This document shows, piece by piece, positions 7,477 through 15,502 of a stretch of 64,000 bases of DNA. The notes below the pieces were generated by a model. The model was not told where the DNA came from and ran no database searches. It saw only the letters and a list, made by a program, of their open reading frames with translations. The DNA is from DASQGA01 sp963722715 (GTDB lineage Bacteria > Actinomycetota > Thermoleophilia > Gaiellales > Gaiellaceae): the NCBI GenBank assembly GCA_963722715.1, contig CAVROA010000020.1, forward strand, positions 195,572-259,571, in the 5' to 3' direction. A program made the translations under genes and the position numbers. Every line of letters starts with the position of its first letter. Within the stretch, counting starts at the first letter, position 1.

Positions 7477-8735
7477 TGGAGCCCGAAGGCCGGCTTTCCG
7501 GTATCCGTCTCATCCTGGCCGACCGGGCCGTGCGCGCGATCATCGCGCTCGCCTTCCTCGTCATGGTCGGCTTCGGGGTGGTCTTGCCGATCCTGGCGCT
7601 CTACGCCCGGTCGTTCGGCGTCGGGTATGGAGCCGCGGGGCTTTTCGTCTCCGCCTTCGCCCTTGTTCGCCTCGGAGCCGATCTCGTGGCCGGCCCGCTC
7701 GTCGACCGCTTCGGGGAACGTCACTCGGCCGCGTCCGGGATGGTGATAACGGCAATTGCCTCGTTCGCGGCGGGGCTTGCGCCCAACTTCGGGCTCGCGC
7801 TCGTCTTCTGGAGCGCAGGCGGAGCCGGCTCGGCGCTCCTGTTCGCTGCCTTCTACAGCTATCTCCTGAAGGTCGTCCCCTCGGATCGCATGGCGCGGAC
7901 GCTCGGGATCTTCTACGGCTCCTTCAACGGCGGCATGGTCGCCGGCGGGCTGGCGGGCGGCATCGTCGCCCACTACCTTGGGCTTGCCGCTCCGCTCCTC
8001 CTGTACGCGGGCATCCTGGCGATCGCCGCGCTCGCGTACCTGCGCTTCGTTCCGGATCCGACGGGACCCGCGCAGGAGCTTCCGATGTCCACCCAGCAGG
8101 CCGAGCTCGAGCGAGACATGCCGATCCTGCGCCGGAGCCGGACGACGCTCGCCCGGCTCTTTCGGACACGCGGTTTCGTGACCGTGTTGGTCGTCAACCT
8201 CGCCTACCTCTGGATGATTGCCGCGGTGTTCGACACGCTCGTGCCGCTGTTCGGACGCGAGGAGCTCGGGATGTCGACGGTGGCGATCGGCGCCGTCTTC
8301 GCCGCGGCGCTTGCGACGGAGTTCGTCGTCCTCTATCCCGCGGGCACGGCCGCAGATCGGCACGGGCGGAAGCCGGTGCTCTTGCCGGCGCTCGCCGGGC
8401 TCGCGCTGATGACCGCGGTCGTCGGCTGGGCCCCGACGCCGGTCCTGCTCGGAGTCGCCATGGCGTTCCTCGGGATCGCGACCGGGTACGCCGGAGTACC
8501 GCCCGCGGCCATGCTCTCCGACCTGACACCCAGTCACGGGTCGGGCACTGCGGTGGGCGCTTTCCGCTTCTGCGGCGACCTCGGGCTCCTCGTGGGCCCG
8601 CTCGTTGCGGGCGTCACGCTCGACGTGTTTGGCTTCCGCGAGGCGTTCGCGATCGCCGCTCTACCGACGATCGTCGCTTTCGTGCTCGTCGCAAGAAGCC
8701 CGGAGACTCTGCCGGCCAAGGCTCACGCTCAATAG
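7476..8735 (+). CDS. MFS transporter
   Basis: A 419-residue integral membrane protein with about twelve predicted helices in two halves separated by a charged loop near residue 205 (QQAELERDMPILRRSR). The DRFGERHSA loop between helices 2 and 3 and the AADRHGRKPVL loop in the second half match the MFS signature. The start is GTG 7476, sharing one base with the preceding stop codon. It is the last gene of the ltaE operon and is followed by a strong hairpin terminator. The substrate cannot be read from the sequence. A drug- or metabolite-efflux role is the usual annotation for this subfamily. Confidence 0.9.
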   Translation: MEPEGRLSGIRLILADRAVRAIIALAFLVMVGFGVVLPILALYARSFGVGYGAAGLFVSAFALVRLGADLVAGPLVDRFGERHSAASGMVITAIASFAAGLAPNFGLALVFWSAGGAGSALLFAAFYSYLLKVVPSDRMARTLGIFYGSFNGGMVAGGLAGGIVAHYLGLAAPLLLYAGILAIAALAYLRFVPDPTGPAQELPMSTQQAELERDMPILRRSRTTLARLFRTRGFVTVLVVNLAYLWMIAAVFDTLVPLFGREELGMSTVAIGAVFAAALATEFVVLYPAGTAADRHGRKPVLLPALAGLALMTAVVGWAPTPVLLGVAMAFLGIATGYAGVPPAAMLSDLTPSHGSGTAVGAFRFCGDLGLLVGPLVAGVTLDVFGFREAFAIAALPTIVAFVLVARSPETLPAKAHAQ

Positions 8736-8841
8736 CGCGAGGCTGGCACGGCGGCCGCTCGCCCCGCCGAGCCAACGCCTCGCGTGTCTGAAACGAAAGC
8801 TGAGGCGAAGGCCTGGCGCATCCCCCGTCGGGGGACGAAGA

Positions 8842-8877
8842 GCCCCGGGCACCCGCCGATCGCGTGGCGCCCGGGGC
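8842..8877. terminator. Hairpin terminator between MFS gene and ABC permease
   Basis: A 9-bp perfect GC stem (GCCCCGGGC, 8842-8850, with 8869-8877) has an 18-base loop and is followed by CTTTCCTT. It lies between convergent genes and could serve both. Confidence 0.8.
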
Positions 8878-8883
8878 CTTTCC

Positions 8884-11451
8884 TTACTCGTACTGGAGCG
8901 CTCGGAGGACGTTCAGCTTCGCGGCCCTGCGTGCCGGCACGATCGCCGCGACGATCCCGACGATGATCGCCACGAGCGCGAAGATAGCCAGCTGGCTGCC
9001 CGGGATCGAGAACTCGACCTCGAACTGCGAGAGGGCCCGCGTCACGAGCGCGGCGAGGAAGACGCCGAGCGGGAGCCCGAGCGCTGCTCCGATCAGCGCG
9101 GTGATCACGCTCTCATGCCGCACCATGCGGCGCACCTGCCGCCGCGTCATGCCGACGGCGCGCAGCATGCCCAGCTCGCGCGTTCGCTCGAAGACGGTGA
9201 GCACGAGCGTGTTGATCATGCCGAACACGCTCACGACCACCGAGAGGGCGAGGAGGACGTACAGCAGGATCAGGAACTGGTTGAACTCCTTGTCCTGGAA
9301 GTCGATCCATGCCCCCCGGGTCTGCACCTTTGCGTCCGGGAAGTCTGCGACGGCCTTCTCGAGCCCTGCCGTCGTCGCCGGGCTGTCGTTCGCCGTGTTC
9401 ACGAAGACGAAGGAGTTCCGCGGGCGCTCGTAGAGCGAGTCGAACGCCGCCTGCGAGATCGACGCGCTCCCGAGCAGCGGGAAGAACGGCGGCGGCTTGT
9501 AGATCCCGCGCACCACTAGGTCCGCCGTCCTCGCACTGGGGGTGAGGAGCCTGGCGGTGTCGCCGACCTCGAGGTTCTTCTGGTCGGCGAAGTCCTTCGC
9601 GACGATCACCCCGTTCCGCCCGAGCTTCGCGAGCACGGCGTTGGAGCCGTCCTCCCACTCGAAGACGTACGCCTGGTCGATGTTGGCGGGGTCGATGCCG
9701 GTCACATATTGCGACGACCCGGCGACCTTGCCGAGCTCCGAGCGCACGGATGTGACAAGCTCGGCGTCCGGCGAGTCGGCGAGGGCGTCGGCCGCGCCCG
9801 GAACGAACGGCGAGAAGCCGTCCTGCGCGGTCACGACGTAGTCCGCTTTCACCTGGTCCTCGATCGCCCCTCGGTTCGAGGCCTTCATCCCATTTGCCAG
9901 CACCGCGATGAAGGTGACGAGCGCGACGCCGATCATGAGCGCCGCTGCAGTCGAGGCTGTGCGGCCCGGATTCCGCATCGAGTTCCCCTTGGCCAGCCGG
10001 CCGGCTGCGCCGCCGACTCGCGCCGCCGGCCAGCCGAGGACCGACGCGAGCGGCTTGACCAGATGGGAGGAGACCATGGCCACGCCCGTGAAGAGCGCGA
10101 GGACGCCCCCGGCAATCAAGAGCAGCCTCGGCGCGGTTGCGAGCTCGTCCTTGAACATCGCCAGCCCGAGGGCTGCGACCCCGAGCGTGATGATCGCGAT
10201 CGCGAGGTAGGGAACGAAGGGCGAGAACCGCGACTTCGGCAGGACGGCTCCTTCGCGGACCGCTGCGATCGGCGGCACCCGGGTTGCCCTCAGAGCCGGG
10301 AAGATCCCGGCCAGGACCGTCACCACGGTGCCGATCAGCATCGAGACGACGATCGTGCGGGTCGCGAACACCGTTCCCGTCGTCGGCAGGTCGAGATTCA
10401 GCGCCTTGAAGAGCGCGTTCAGCCCCACTGCCAGGCCGAGGCCTGCGAGGAGGCCGATCAGCGCGGCCGCAAAGCCGATCACGAACGCCTCCAGGATGAC
10501 CGACTGCAACAGCTGGCGGCGGGAAGCGCCGATCGTGCGGAGAGTCGCGAACTCCCGCGTCCGCTGGGCGACCGTGATGGAGAAGGTGTTGAAGATCACG
10601 AAAGCGCCGACGAAGAGTGCGATGCCCGCGAACGACAGCAGGAAGTACCGGATGAAGCTGGTGAACTCGACGGACTCGAGGTCCTTGGACGCCTGCTGGT
10701 CGCCGGTTCGCACGGTCACACCCGAGCCAAGTGCATCGCGAATCTCGCTCTGGAGCTGCGCCGGCGTGACCCCGTCCTTCGCGGCGACGGAGATGGCGTC
10801 GAACTGACCTTCGCGCTCGAGGAGCCGTTGCGCCTCCGGAATCGTGAAGACGACGAATGTCGCCGTCCCGAGCGACTCGACTTCACCGTATTGCGCGAGC
10901 CCGACGACCTTGAACTCCTCGACCGGCTTCAGGGTCGCGATCTTGACGGTGTCGCCGATCTTGTAGCCCTCTTCGTCAGCCTTCGCGGCGTCGAGCACGA
11001 CCTCACCAGACGTCTGTGGCCAGGTGCCCTCGACGAGCTTCAGCGGATTGAACCGCTGCTCGTCCGGATCGATGCCGAAGCCGAAAGAGGGCGCGCCGCC
11101 GGTGTTCACGGCCTTGCCTTCCTTGGTCAGAAGCTTGGTGTTCGTCTGGTCGAGGACGCTGCCCGTGGCGGCCTCGACATCCGGGAGGGCGCGCACCTCG
11201 TCGAGCGTCCGCTCCGGGATCGGCGGGGGCTCGGTCGTATCCCCCTGGAACGAGATGTCTGCCGTCTTGCCGGAGACGACGACGTCCGTGTTGGCGTACG
11301 ACTCCTGGAAGATGCCGCTGAACGCCTTGTCGATCGTGTCGGTGAGAACGTAGGTGCCGCTCACCATCGCGACTCCGAGGATGATCGCGAACATGGTCAG
11401 GGCGGTGCGGAGCTTGCGCCCCCCGAGGCCTTTGAGCGCGACCCCGGTCAT
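8884..11451 (-). CDS. ABC transporter permease, MacB/FtsX type
   Basis: An 855-residue permease of the type VII (MacB/LolC) ABC family. The N-terminal helix (LTMFAIILGVAMVSGTYVLT) leads into a large extracytoplasmic MacB-PCD-like domain. A three-helix FtsX domain follows at about residues 265-400. Then come a further membrane segment, a second periplasmic-type domain and a C-terminal FtsX domain at about 735-855 ending in PARRAAKLNVLRALQYE. Such systems move lipids, peptides or antibiotics out of the membrane by mechanotransmission. Its ATG overlaps the ATPase stop as ATGA, so the pair forms one exporter. The substrate is unknown. Confidence 0.92.
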   Translation of the reverse strand: MTGVALKGLGGRKLRTALTMFAIILGVAMVSGTYVLTDTIDKAFSGIFQESYANTDVVVSGKTADISFQGDTTEPPPIPERTLDEVRALPDVEAATGSVLDQTNTKLLTKEGKAVNTGGAPSFGFGIDPDEQRFNPLKLVEGTWPQTSGEVVLDAAKADEEGYKIGDTVKIATLKPVEEFKVVGLAQYGEVESLGTATFVVFTIPEAQRLLEREGQFDAISVAAKDGVTPAQLQSEIRDALGSGVTVRTGDQQASKDLESVEFTSFIRYFLLSFAGIALFVGAFVIFNTFSITVAQRTREFATLRTIGASRRQLLQSVILEAFVIGFAAALIGLLAGLGLAVGLNALFKALNLDLPTTGTVFATRTIVVSMLIGTVVTVLAGIFPALRATRVPPIAAVREGAVLPKSRFSPFVPYLAIAIITLGVAALGLAMFKDELATAPRLLLIAGGVLALFTGVAMVSSHLVKPLASVLGWPAARVGGAAGRLAKGNSMRNPGRTASTAAALMIGVALVTFIAVLANGMKASNRGAIEDQVKADYVVTAQDGFSPFVPGAADALADSPDAELVTSVRSELGKVAGSSQYVTGIDPANIDQAYVFEWEDGSNAVLAKLGRNGVIVAKDFADQKNLEVGDTARLLTPSARTADLVVRGIYKPPPFFPLLGSASISQAAFDSLYERPRNSFVFVNTANDSPATTAGLEKAVADFPDAKVQTRGAWIDFQDKEFNQFLILLYVLLALSVVVSVFGMINTLVLTVFERTRELGMLRAVGMTRRQVRRMVRHESVITALIGAALGLPLGVFLAALVTRALSQFEVEFSIPGSQLAIFALVAIIVGIVAAIVPARRAAKLNVLRALQYE

Positions 11452-12221
11452 CGACGACTGACCTCTTCGATCGTCTCGAGGATCGTGTGGGCGTCACACT
11501 TGCCGAGCTCCTTGACGATGAGGCCGTCTCCGAGGAACAGCACGCGGTCGGCGATCGCCGCAGCGTGGGCATCGTGGGTGACCATCACGGTCGTCTGGCC
11601 GAAGTCCTTGACGGATTCCGCCAGGAGCTGGAGGATCTCCGCGCTCGTCTGGGAGTCGAGGTTCCCGGTCGGCTCGTCGGCGAACATCACCGTCGGGCGC
11701 GAGACGAGGGCGCGTGCGATCGCGACGCGCTGCTGCTGTCCGCCGGAGAGCTCGGACGGCCGGTGCTTGCGGCGGTCGTCGAGGCCTACCTTGTCGATGA
11801 GCCCGTCCGTCCACTGCTTGTCACGCTTCGTCCCGGCCAGCTCGAGTGGCAGCAGGATGTTCTCCTCCGCGGTCAGCATGGGGAGCAGGTTGAAGAACTG
11901 GAAGATGAAGCCGATGTGGCGGCGCCGGAGCTTGGTCAGGTCGGTGTCGCCGAGCGTCGTGATGTCGGTGCCGTCGATCGAGACGGTGCCGTCGGTCGGC
12001 CGGTCCAGGCCCGCGAGGATGTGCATGAGCGTCGACTTGCCGGAGCCGGAAGGCCCCATGACGGCCGTCAGCTGACCGCGCGTGACCTCCAGGGAGACGC
12101 CACGGAGGGCGTCGACGGCCGTGTCGCCTTCGCCGTAGCGGCGGGTTATGTCCGTGGCCGAGACGACGGCGAGCGACTCGCCGGCCTGCGGCGTGGCCTG
12201 TGCCAGTGTGCCTGCTTCCAT
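11448..12221 (-). CDS. ABC transporter ATP-binding protein, LolD/MacB type
   Basis: The nucleotide-binding subunit for the downstream FtsX-type permease. Walker A is GPSGSGKS, the Q-loop is FQFFNLL, the signature is LSGGQQQRV, Walker B is VMFADEPTGNLD and the switch histidine is in VMVTHD. I chose the ATG at 12221 (257 residues) because GGAGG sits 10 bases upstream. The in-frame extension to 12305 adds residues without homology. Its C-terminal tail of about 20 residues is longer than usual. The operon is leadered, unlike many neighbours. Confidence 0.94.
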   Translation of the reverse strand: MEAGTLAQATPQAGESLAVVSATDITRRYGEGDTAVDALRGVSLEVTRGQLTAVMGPSGSGKSTLMHILAGLDRPTDGTVSIDGTDITTLGDTDLTKLRRRHIGFIFQFFNLLPMLTAEENILLPLELAGTKRDKQWTDGLIDKVGLDDRRKHRPSELSGGQQQRVAIARALVSRPTVMFADEPTGNLDSQTSAEILQLLAESVKDFGQTTVMVTHDAHAAAIADRVLFLGDGLIVKELGKCDAHTILETIEEVSRR

Positions 12222-12345
12222 CACGAGAGAACCTCCGGGGGAGATGGTCGTTCCAGGTTTACAGCCCTGGTGTCGCGATTCAAGGCGGCCACCGCGAACC
12301 TTCACGTGGGGTTAACCGCACCCTACGTGCGCGGGGGGTTGAGCC

Positions 12346-13383
12346 CTAGCGGTCGCCCGCCAGGAAGAACGCGGCGGCAGCGCCGACGTAGGCGGTGATC
12401 AGGATGGCGCCTCGTAGGCGGCTCGAACGCCCGTCCCAGAGAATCGCCGCAGCCAGCAGCGTTGAGGCCCCGAGCACGACTATCTCCACGGGCCGGAAGG
12501 AGAGCGCCAGCGGGTCGATCGCCCAGGCCACGAGCGCGACCGCAGGGATCAGGAACACGGCCACTTGCGCACTCGAGGCGAGCGCGATCTCGGCCGCGAG
12601 CTTGATCTTGCCGCGCGCTGCCACGACGACGGCGCCGCCGTGCTCCGCCGCGTTCCCGACGATCGCGACGATTACTGCGGCCACGAAGAAGTCGGTCAGA
12701 TGTGCCTTCTCCGCAAACGTCTCGAGCGTGTGAACGAGGATCTCCGCAACAAAGGCAGTCACAACCGTGGCGCCGGCGAGGACGAGCAACGCGACCGGCA
12801 AGGACCAGGCGTCGAAGGTGGCCGCCTCGTCGACGATGTAGCCTCGGCGGTGGCGCCTGAGCGTGTACCAGGTGACGGCGACGTAGACCAGAAGCAGGAA
12901 GATCGAGATCGGAAGCGAGAGCCTGGCCAGCGAATGCCGTTCTGGGTCCCCGTCCCAGCCTGGGATCGAAGGGATCAGGAAGAGCAGGGTCGCGAGCCCG
13001 ACCAGGCCCAAGGAGACGAAGCTCGACTCCCGGTCGAGCTCTCCTTTGCCGCCGAAGAGCAGCGAGAAGCCGAGGACGAGGAGGAGGTTTCCGATCACGC
13101 TCCCCGTGAGGGACCCGCGCACCACTTCCGTGAGCCCTTCGTAAACGGCGAAGAGCGCGATGATGAGCTCGGGCGCGTTGCCGAACGTCGCGTTCAGGAA
13201 GCCTCCCACTCCTGGGCCGGTGTGGTGCGCGGCGTGCTCGGTCGCCTCTCCGATCAGCCAGGCAAGCGGGATGAGTGCCGCGGCGGCGAGAATGAAAAGG
13301 AGCATGTCGGGCGCTCCGATGAGGTCGATCACGACGACGGCAGGCCCGAGCACCAGCAAGCCGAAGAGGATGCGCCGCGTCAC
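12346..13383 (-). CDS. cax: Calcium/proton antiporter (CaCA family, Cax type)
   Basis: A 345-residue membrane protein with ten or eleven hydrophobic segments in two inverted halves. Each half carries a cation-binding repeat: GNAPELI at residues 68-74 and GNAAEH at 243-248, the hallmark of H+/Ca2+ exchangers. An acidic or charged central loop (RRHRRGYIVDE) separates the halves. The start is GTG 13383. A TAGGCT box on the same strand ends 9 bases upstream and overlaps the -10 box of the divergent HAD gene. Confidence 0.92.
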   Translation of the reverse strand: MTRRILFGLLVLGPAVVVIDLIGAPDMLLFILAAAALIPLAWLIGEATEHAAHHTGPGVGGFLNATFGNAPELIIALFAVYEGLTEVVRGSLTGSVIGNLLLVLGFSLLFGGKGELDRESSFVSLGLVGLATLLFLIPSIPGWDGDPERHSLARLSLPISIFLLLVYVAVTWYTLRRHRRGYIVDEAATFDAWSLPVALLVLAGATVVTAFVAEILVHTLETFAEKAHLTDFFVAAVIVAIVGNAAEHGGAVVVAARGKIKLAAEIALASSAQVAVFLIPAVALVAWAIDPLALSFRPVEIVVLGASTLLAAAILWDGRSSRLRGAILITAYVGAAAAFFLAGDR

Positions 13384-13392
13384 CGACCGCTG

Positions 13393-13402
13393 AGCCTACA
13401 GT
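13393..13402. promoter_or_regulatory. Overlapping divergent -10 boxes for cax and the HAD gene
   Basis: The ten bases AGCCTACAGT read as TAGGCT on the minus strand (9 bases before the cax GTG) and contain TACAGT on the plus strand (6 bases before the HAD ATG). The two boxes share two bases, so the promoters probably compete for polymerase. Confidence 0.55.
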
Positions 13403-13408
13403 TGGCTC

Positions 13409-14134
13409 ATGGGTCTCGACGCAGTGCTCTTCGACTGGGGCGACACGCTCTTCCATTTCGCCTACGACGAGGCTCTCCTCGAGGCGGGCTGGGAGGCGGG
13501 ACTCCAGGCGACCGGCCGTAACGACCTGCCCGGCCACGAGGATGCCGCTGCCCGCTTCCGCGAGGGCTACCTGCCGCTCCTCTTCGTTCCCGGCACCGTC
13601 GAGGAGATCGAGTACCCGGGCCTGATCCGCGAGCTCCTGGCCGGGTTCGACATCGAGCTCACGGACGACGAGCTCGGTCGCTTCCTCGACGCGGAGCACG
13701 AGGCCTGGTCACCGGCGCGGGCCATGGGCGACTCGACCCATGCGCTCCTGGAGAGCCTCCGAGGTAGAGGCCTCAAGCTCGGGCTGGTCTCGAACGCCTT
13801 CGACCCGCCGGAGCTGCTTCATCGGGACCTCGGCCGGATGGGCCTCGCCGAGCGCCTCGACGTCGCCGTCTTCTCTTCTGAGGTCGGGCGCCGAAAGCCC
13901 GACCCCCTCATCTTTCGCACTGCCCTCGACCGGCTAGGGGTCGAGCCGGACCAGGCGCTCTTCGTCGGCGATAGTCTCGAAGCCGACATCGCCGGTGCGG
14001 CCGCCCTCGGGATGCGGACCGTGCAGGCGGTCTGGTTCCGGGCGGACGAGGCTGAAGGCCCAGAGCCCGACTTCCAGGCCTTCACCCAGATGGACGTTCT
14101 GAACATCGTGCGGCGGCTGACCGGCGAGCTCTAG
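13409..14134 (+). CDS. HAD-superfamily hydrolase
   Basis: A 241-residue phosphatase-like protein. Motif I, FDWGDTLFHF, places the nucleophile at Asp9 and the acid/base at Asp12. Motif II is LGLVSNAFD, motif III includes GRRKPDPLIF, and motif IV is FVGDSLEADI. The helical cap between residues 15 and 110 is of the C1 type. The tryptophan in DWGDTL is typical of one HAD branch that includes haloacid dehalogenases and many sugar phosphatases. The substrate is not evident. It looks leaderless: TACAGT then 6 bases to ATG. Confidence 0.88.
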   Translation: MGLDAVLFDWGDTLFHFAYDEALLEAGWEAGLQATGRNDLPGHEDAAARFREGYLPLLFVPGTVEEIEYPGLIRELLAGFDIELTDDELGRFLDAEHEAWSPARAMGDSTHALLESLRGRGLKLGLVSNAFDPPELLHRDLGRMGLAERLDVAVFSSEVGRRKPDPLIFRTALDRLGVEPDQALFVGDSLEADIAGAAALGMRTVQAVWFRADEAEGPEPDFQAFTQMDVLNIVRRLTGEL

Positions 14135-14197
14135 CGAGCGGCGCTTACACCGCCCGGGCGCTCATGTCAAGACTTGCGGGGAGCCTTGTCCTTCGCC

Positions 14198-14203
14198 AAC
14201 AAT
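14198..14203 (+). promoter_or_regulatory. -10 box of leaderless Cys-rich gene
   Basis: AACAAT lies 6 bases before the ATG, with TTGCGG 18 bases further upstream as a possible -35. Confidence 0.45.
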
Positions 14204-14209
14204 CCGGGT

Positions 14210-14620
14210 ATGCAAAGACGACTCGCCGAGGGCGCCTTGCTGCCGCTCCGGCCGCAGGAGGAAACCGAGTGCCGTCGGTGCGAGGTTCACTGCGACAAGG
14301 TCGTCTACCCCGCCGCCTGCATCGAGGGCGCCTGCCCCTTCGTCTACGCGTACGAGGAGTGGGGACACCGGTACATCGGATGCATGCAGAAGGTCTACGA
14401 GGTCGAGATCGACGTCGACGTCCTCCACGACGCCGAGGCGCGGCCGGGAGGCTTCGGAGCCGTGAAGGCAGTCCGGCAGCCATTGCCGATGTGCAGTTCC
14501 GAGGTGACCGACTGCTACGAGAGCCGGGCCGGCGAGCTCGGCTGCGTGAACCCGGAGTTCTGGGAGCTTCCAGAGGGCGCGCCCTCGTTCCGGGTCATCG
14601 CCCGGATCCCGGCCGACTGA
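14210..14620 (+). CDS. Conserved hypothetical Cys-rich protein
   Basis: A 136-residue soluble protein that I do not recognise as a named family. It has about ten cysteines, mostly in the first half: CRRCEVHC near residue 22, then CIEGAC, GCMQKV, MCSSE and DCYESR. This suggests metal or cluster binding or disulfides. No signal peptide or membrane segment is seen, so metal binding is likelier. The ATG at 14210 is preferred over an in-frame TTG twelve codons earlier because the -10-like AACAAT box lies 6 bases before it. It stands alone between the HAD gene and convergent nfo. Confidence 0.75.
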   Translation: MQRRLAEGALLPLRPQEETECRRCEVHCDKVVYPAACIEGACPFVYAYEEWGHRYIGCMQKVYEVEIDVDVLHDAEARPGGFGAVKAVRQPLPMCSSEVTDCYESRAGELGCVNPEFWELPEGAPSFRVIARIPAD

Positions 14621-14626
14621 GCCGGC

Positions 14627-15481
14627 TCAGCTTTCGACTGCCCGTGCCTGCAGCGCCTTGAGCGCGCTCACGTCGTCTGCATCCGGGCCGTGCCCGTCCT
14701 TCCCAGGGGTCTCGAGCACGGCCGGGAGGCCCTGCAGGAGCGGGTGGCCGAGGAAGACCGCGAGCTTCTCCCCGAGGACGCCCTCGCCGACGTTCGCGTG
14801 GCGGTCCCGGTTCGAGTCGAGGGGTTCGCTCGTGTCGTTCACATGCAGCGCACGGAGGCGGTCGAGCCCGACCCGCGCGTCGAGCTCCGCCAGCGTCGAG
14901 TCGAGAACAGCCCGGTCGGTGACGTCCACTCCCGAGACCCAGAGGTGGCAGGAGTCGAGACAGACGCCAACGCGGGGATGGGCGTCGAGCGCCTCGACGA
15001 GGAGGCAAAGCTCGTCGATCGAGCGCCCGATCGTTCCGCCCGCGCCGGCGGAGTTCTCGATCAGGAGCCAGGTTGTCTCCGAGCAGCGCTCGAGCGCCTG
15101 GCGAAGCGCGGGCACGGCCAGCTCGAGGCCGGCCTCGAAGCCGGCTCCGAGGTGCGAACCGACGTGGAAGACAACGCCGTCGGCCTCGATCGCGCAGGCG
15201 ACCTCGATCGTGTTCAGGAGTGACGCCACGGACTTCTCGTGAACGTCCGGCTTCGGGCTCGCGAGATTGACGAGGTAGAGGGCGTGGCAGAGAACAGCGC
15301 CCACGCCAGCTTCGGCACGGCGCTCTTTGAAGCGCTCGAAGTGCGCCGGGTCGTGGTTCGTCGGCCGCCACGCGCGGGGGCTTTGGGTGAAGAGCTGCAC
15401 GGCGTCGCCGCCGAAGCTCTCGATCCGGTCGATCGCCGTGAAGATCCCGCCCGCCGTCGAGACGTGAGCCCCGATGAGCAT
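14627..15481 (-). CDS. nfo: Endonuclease IV (AP endonuclease)
   Basis: A DNA repair enzyme that cleaves 5' to abasic sites. It is a TIM barrel with three zinc ions. The expected landmarks are present: IGAHVSTAGG at the N-terminus, VFHVGSHLG, LLIENSAGAG, VGVCLDSCHLW, HVNDTSEPLDSNRDRHANVGEG and LETPG near the end. The 284-residue length matches the family. It appears leaderless, with TAGGCT on the minus strand 6 bases before the ATG. Its promoter overlaps that of the divergent gltX. Confidence 0.95.
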   Translation of the reverse strand: MLIGAHVSTAGGIFTAIDRIESFGGDAVQLFTQSPRAWRPTNHDPAHFERFKERRAEAGVGAVLCHALYLVNLASPKPDVHEKSVASLLNTIEVACAIEADGVVFHVGSHLGAGFEAGLELAVPALRQALERCSETTWLLIENSAGAGGTIGRSIDELCLLVEALDAHPRVGVCLDSCHLWVSGVDVTDRAVLDSTLAELDARVGLDRLRALHVNDTSEPLDSNRDRHANVGEGVLGEKLAVFLGHPLLQGLPAVLETPGKDGHGPDADDVSALKALQARAVES

Positions 15482-15486
15482 CCGGC

Positions 15487-15493
15487 TAGCCTA
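15487..15493. promoter_or_regulatory. Overlapping divergent -10 boxes for nfo and gltX
   Basis: TAGCCTA contains TAGGCT on the minus strand (15493-15488, 6 bases before nfo ATG) and TAGCCT on the plus strand (15487-15492, 10 bases before gltX ATG). Confidence 0.5.
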
Positions 15494-15502
15494 GACACCC
15501 CT

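Noticed and set aside
9709..12075. A 788-codon open frame antisense to the ABC exporter genes
   Set aside because: It runs opposite two clear ABC genes and has the low-complexity Arg/Asp/Glu/Gly composition of a shadow frame.
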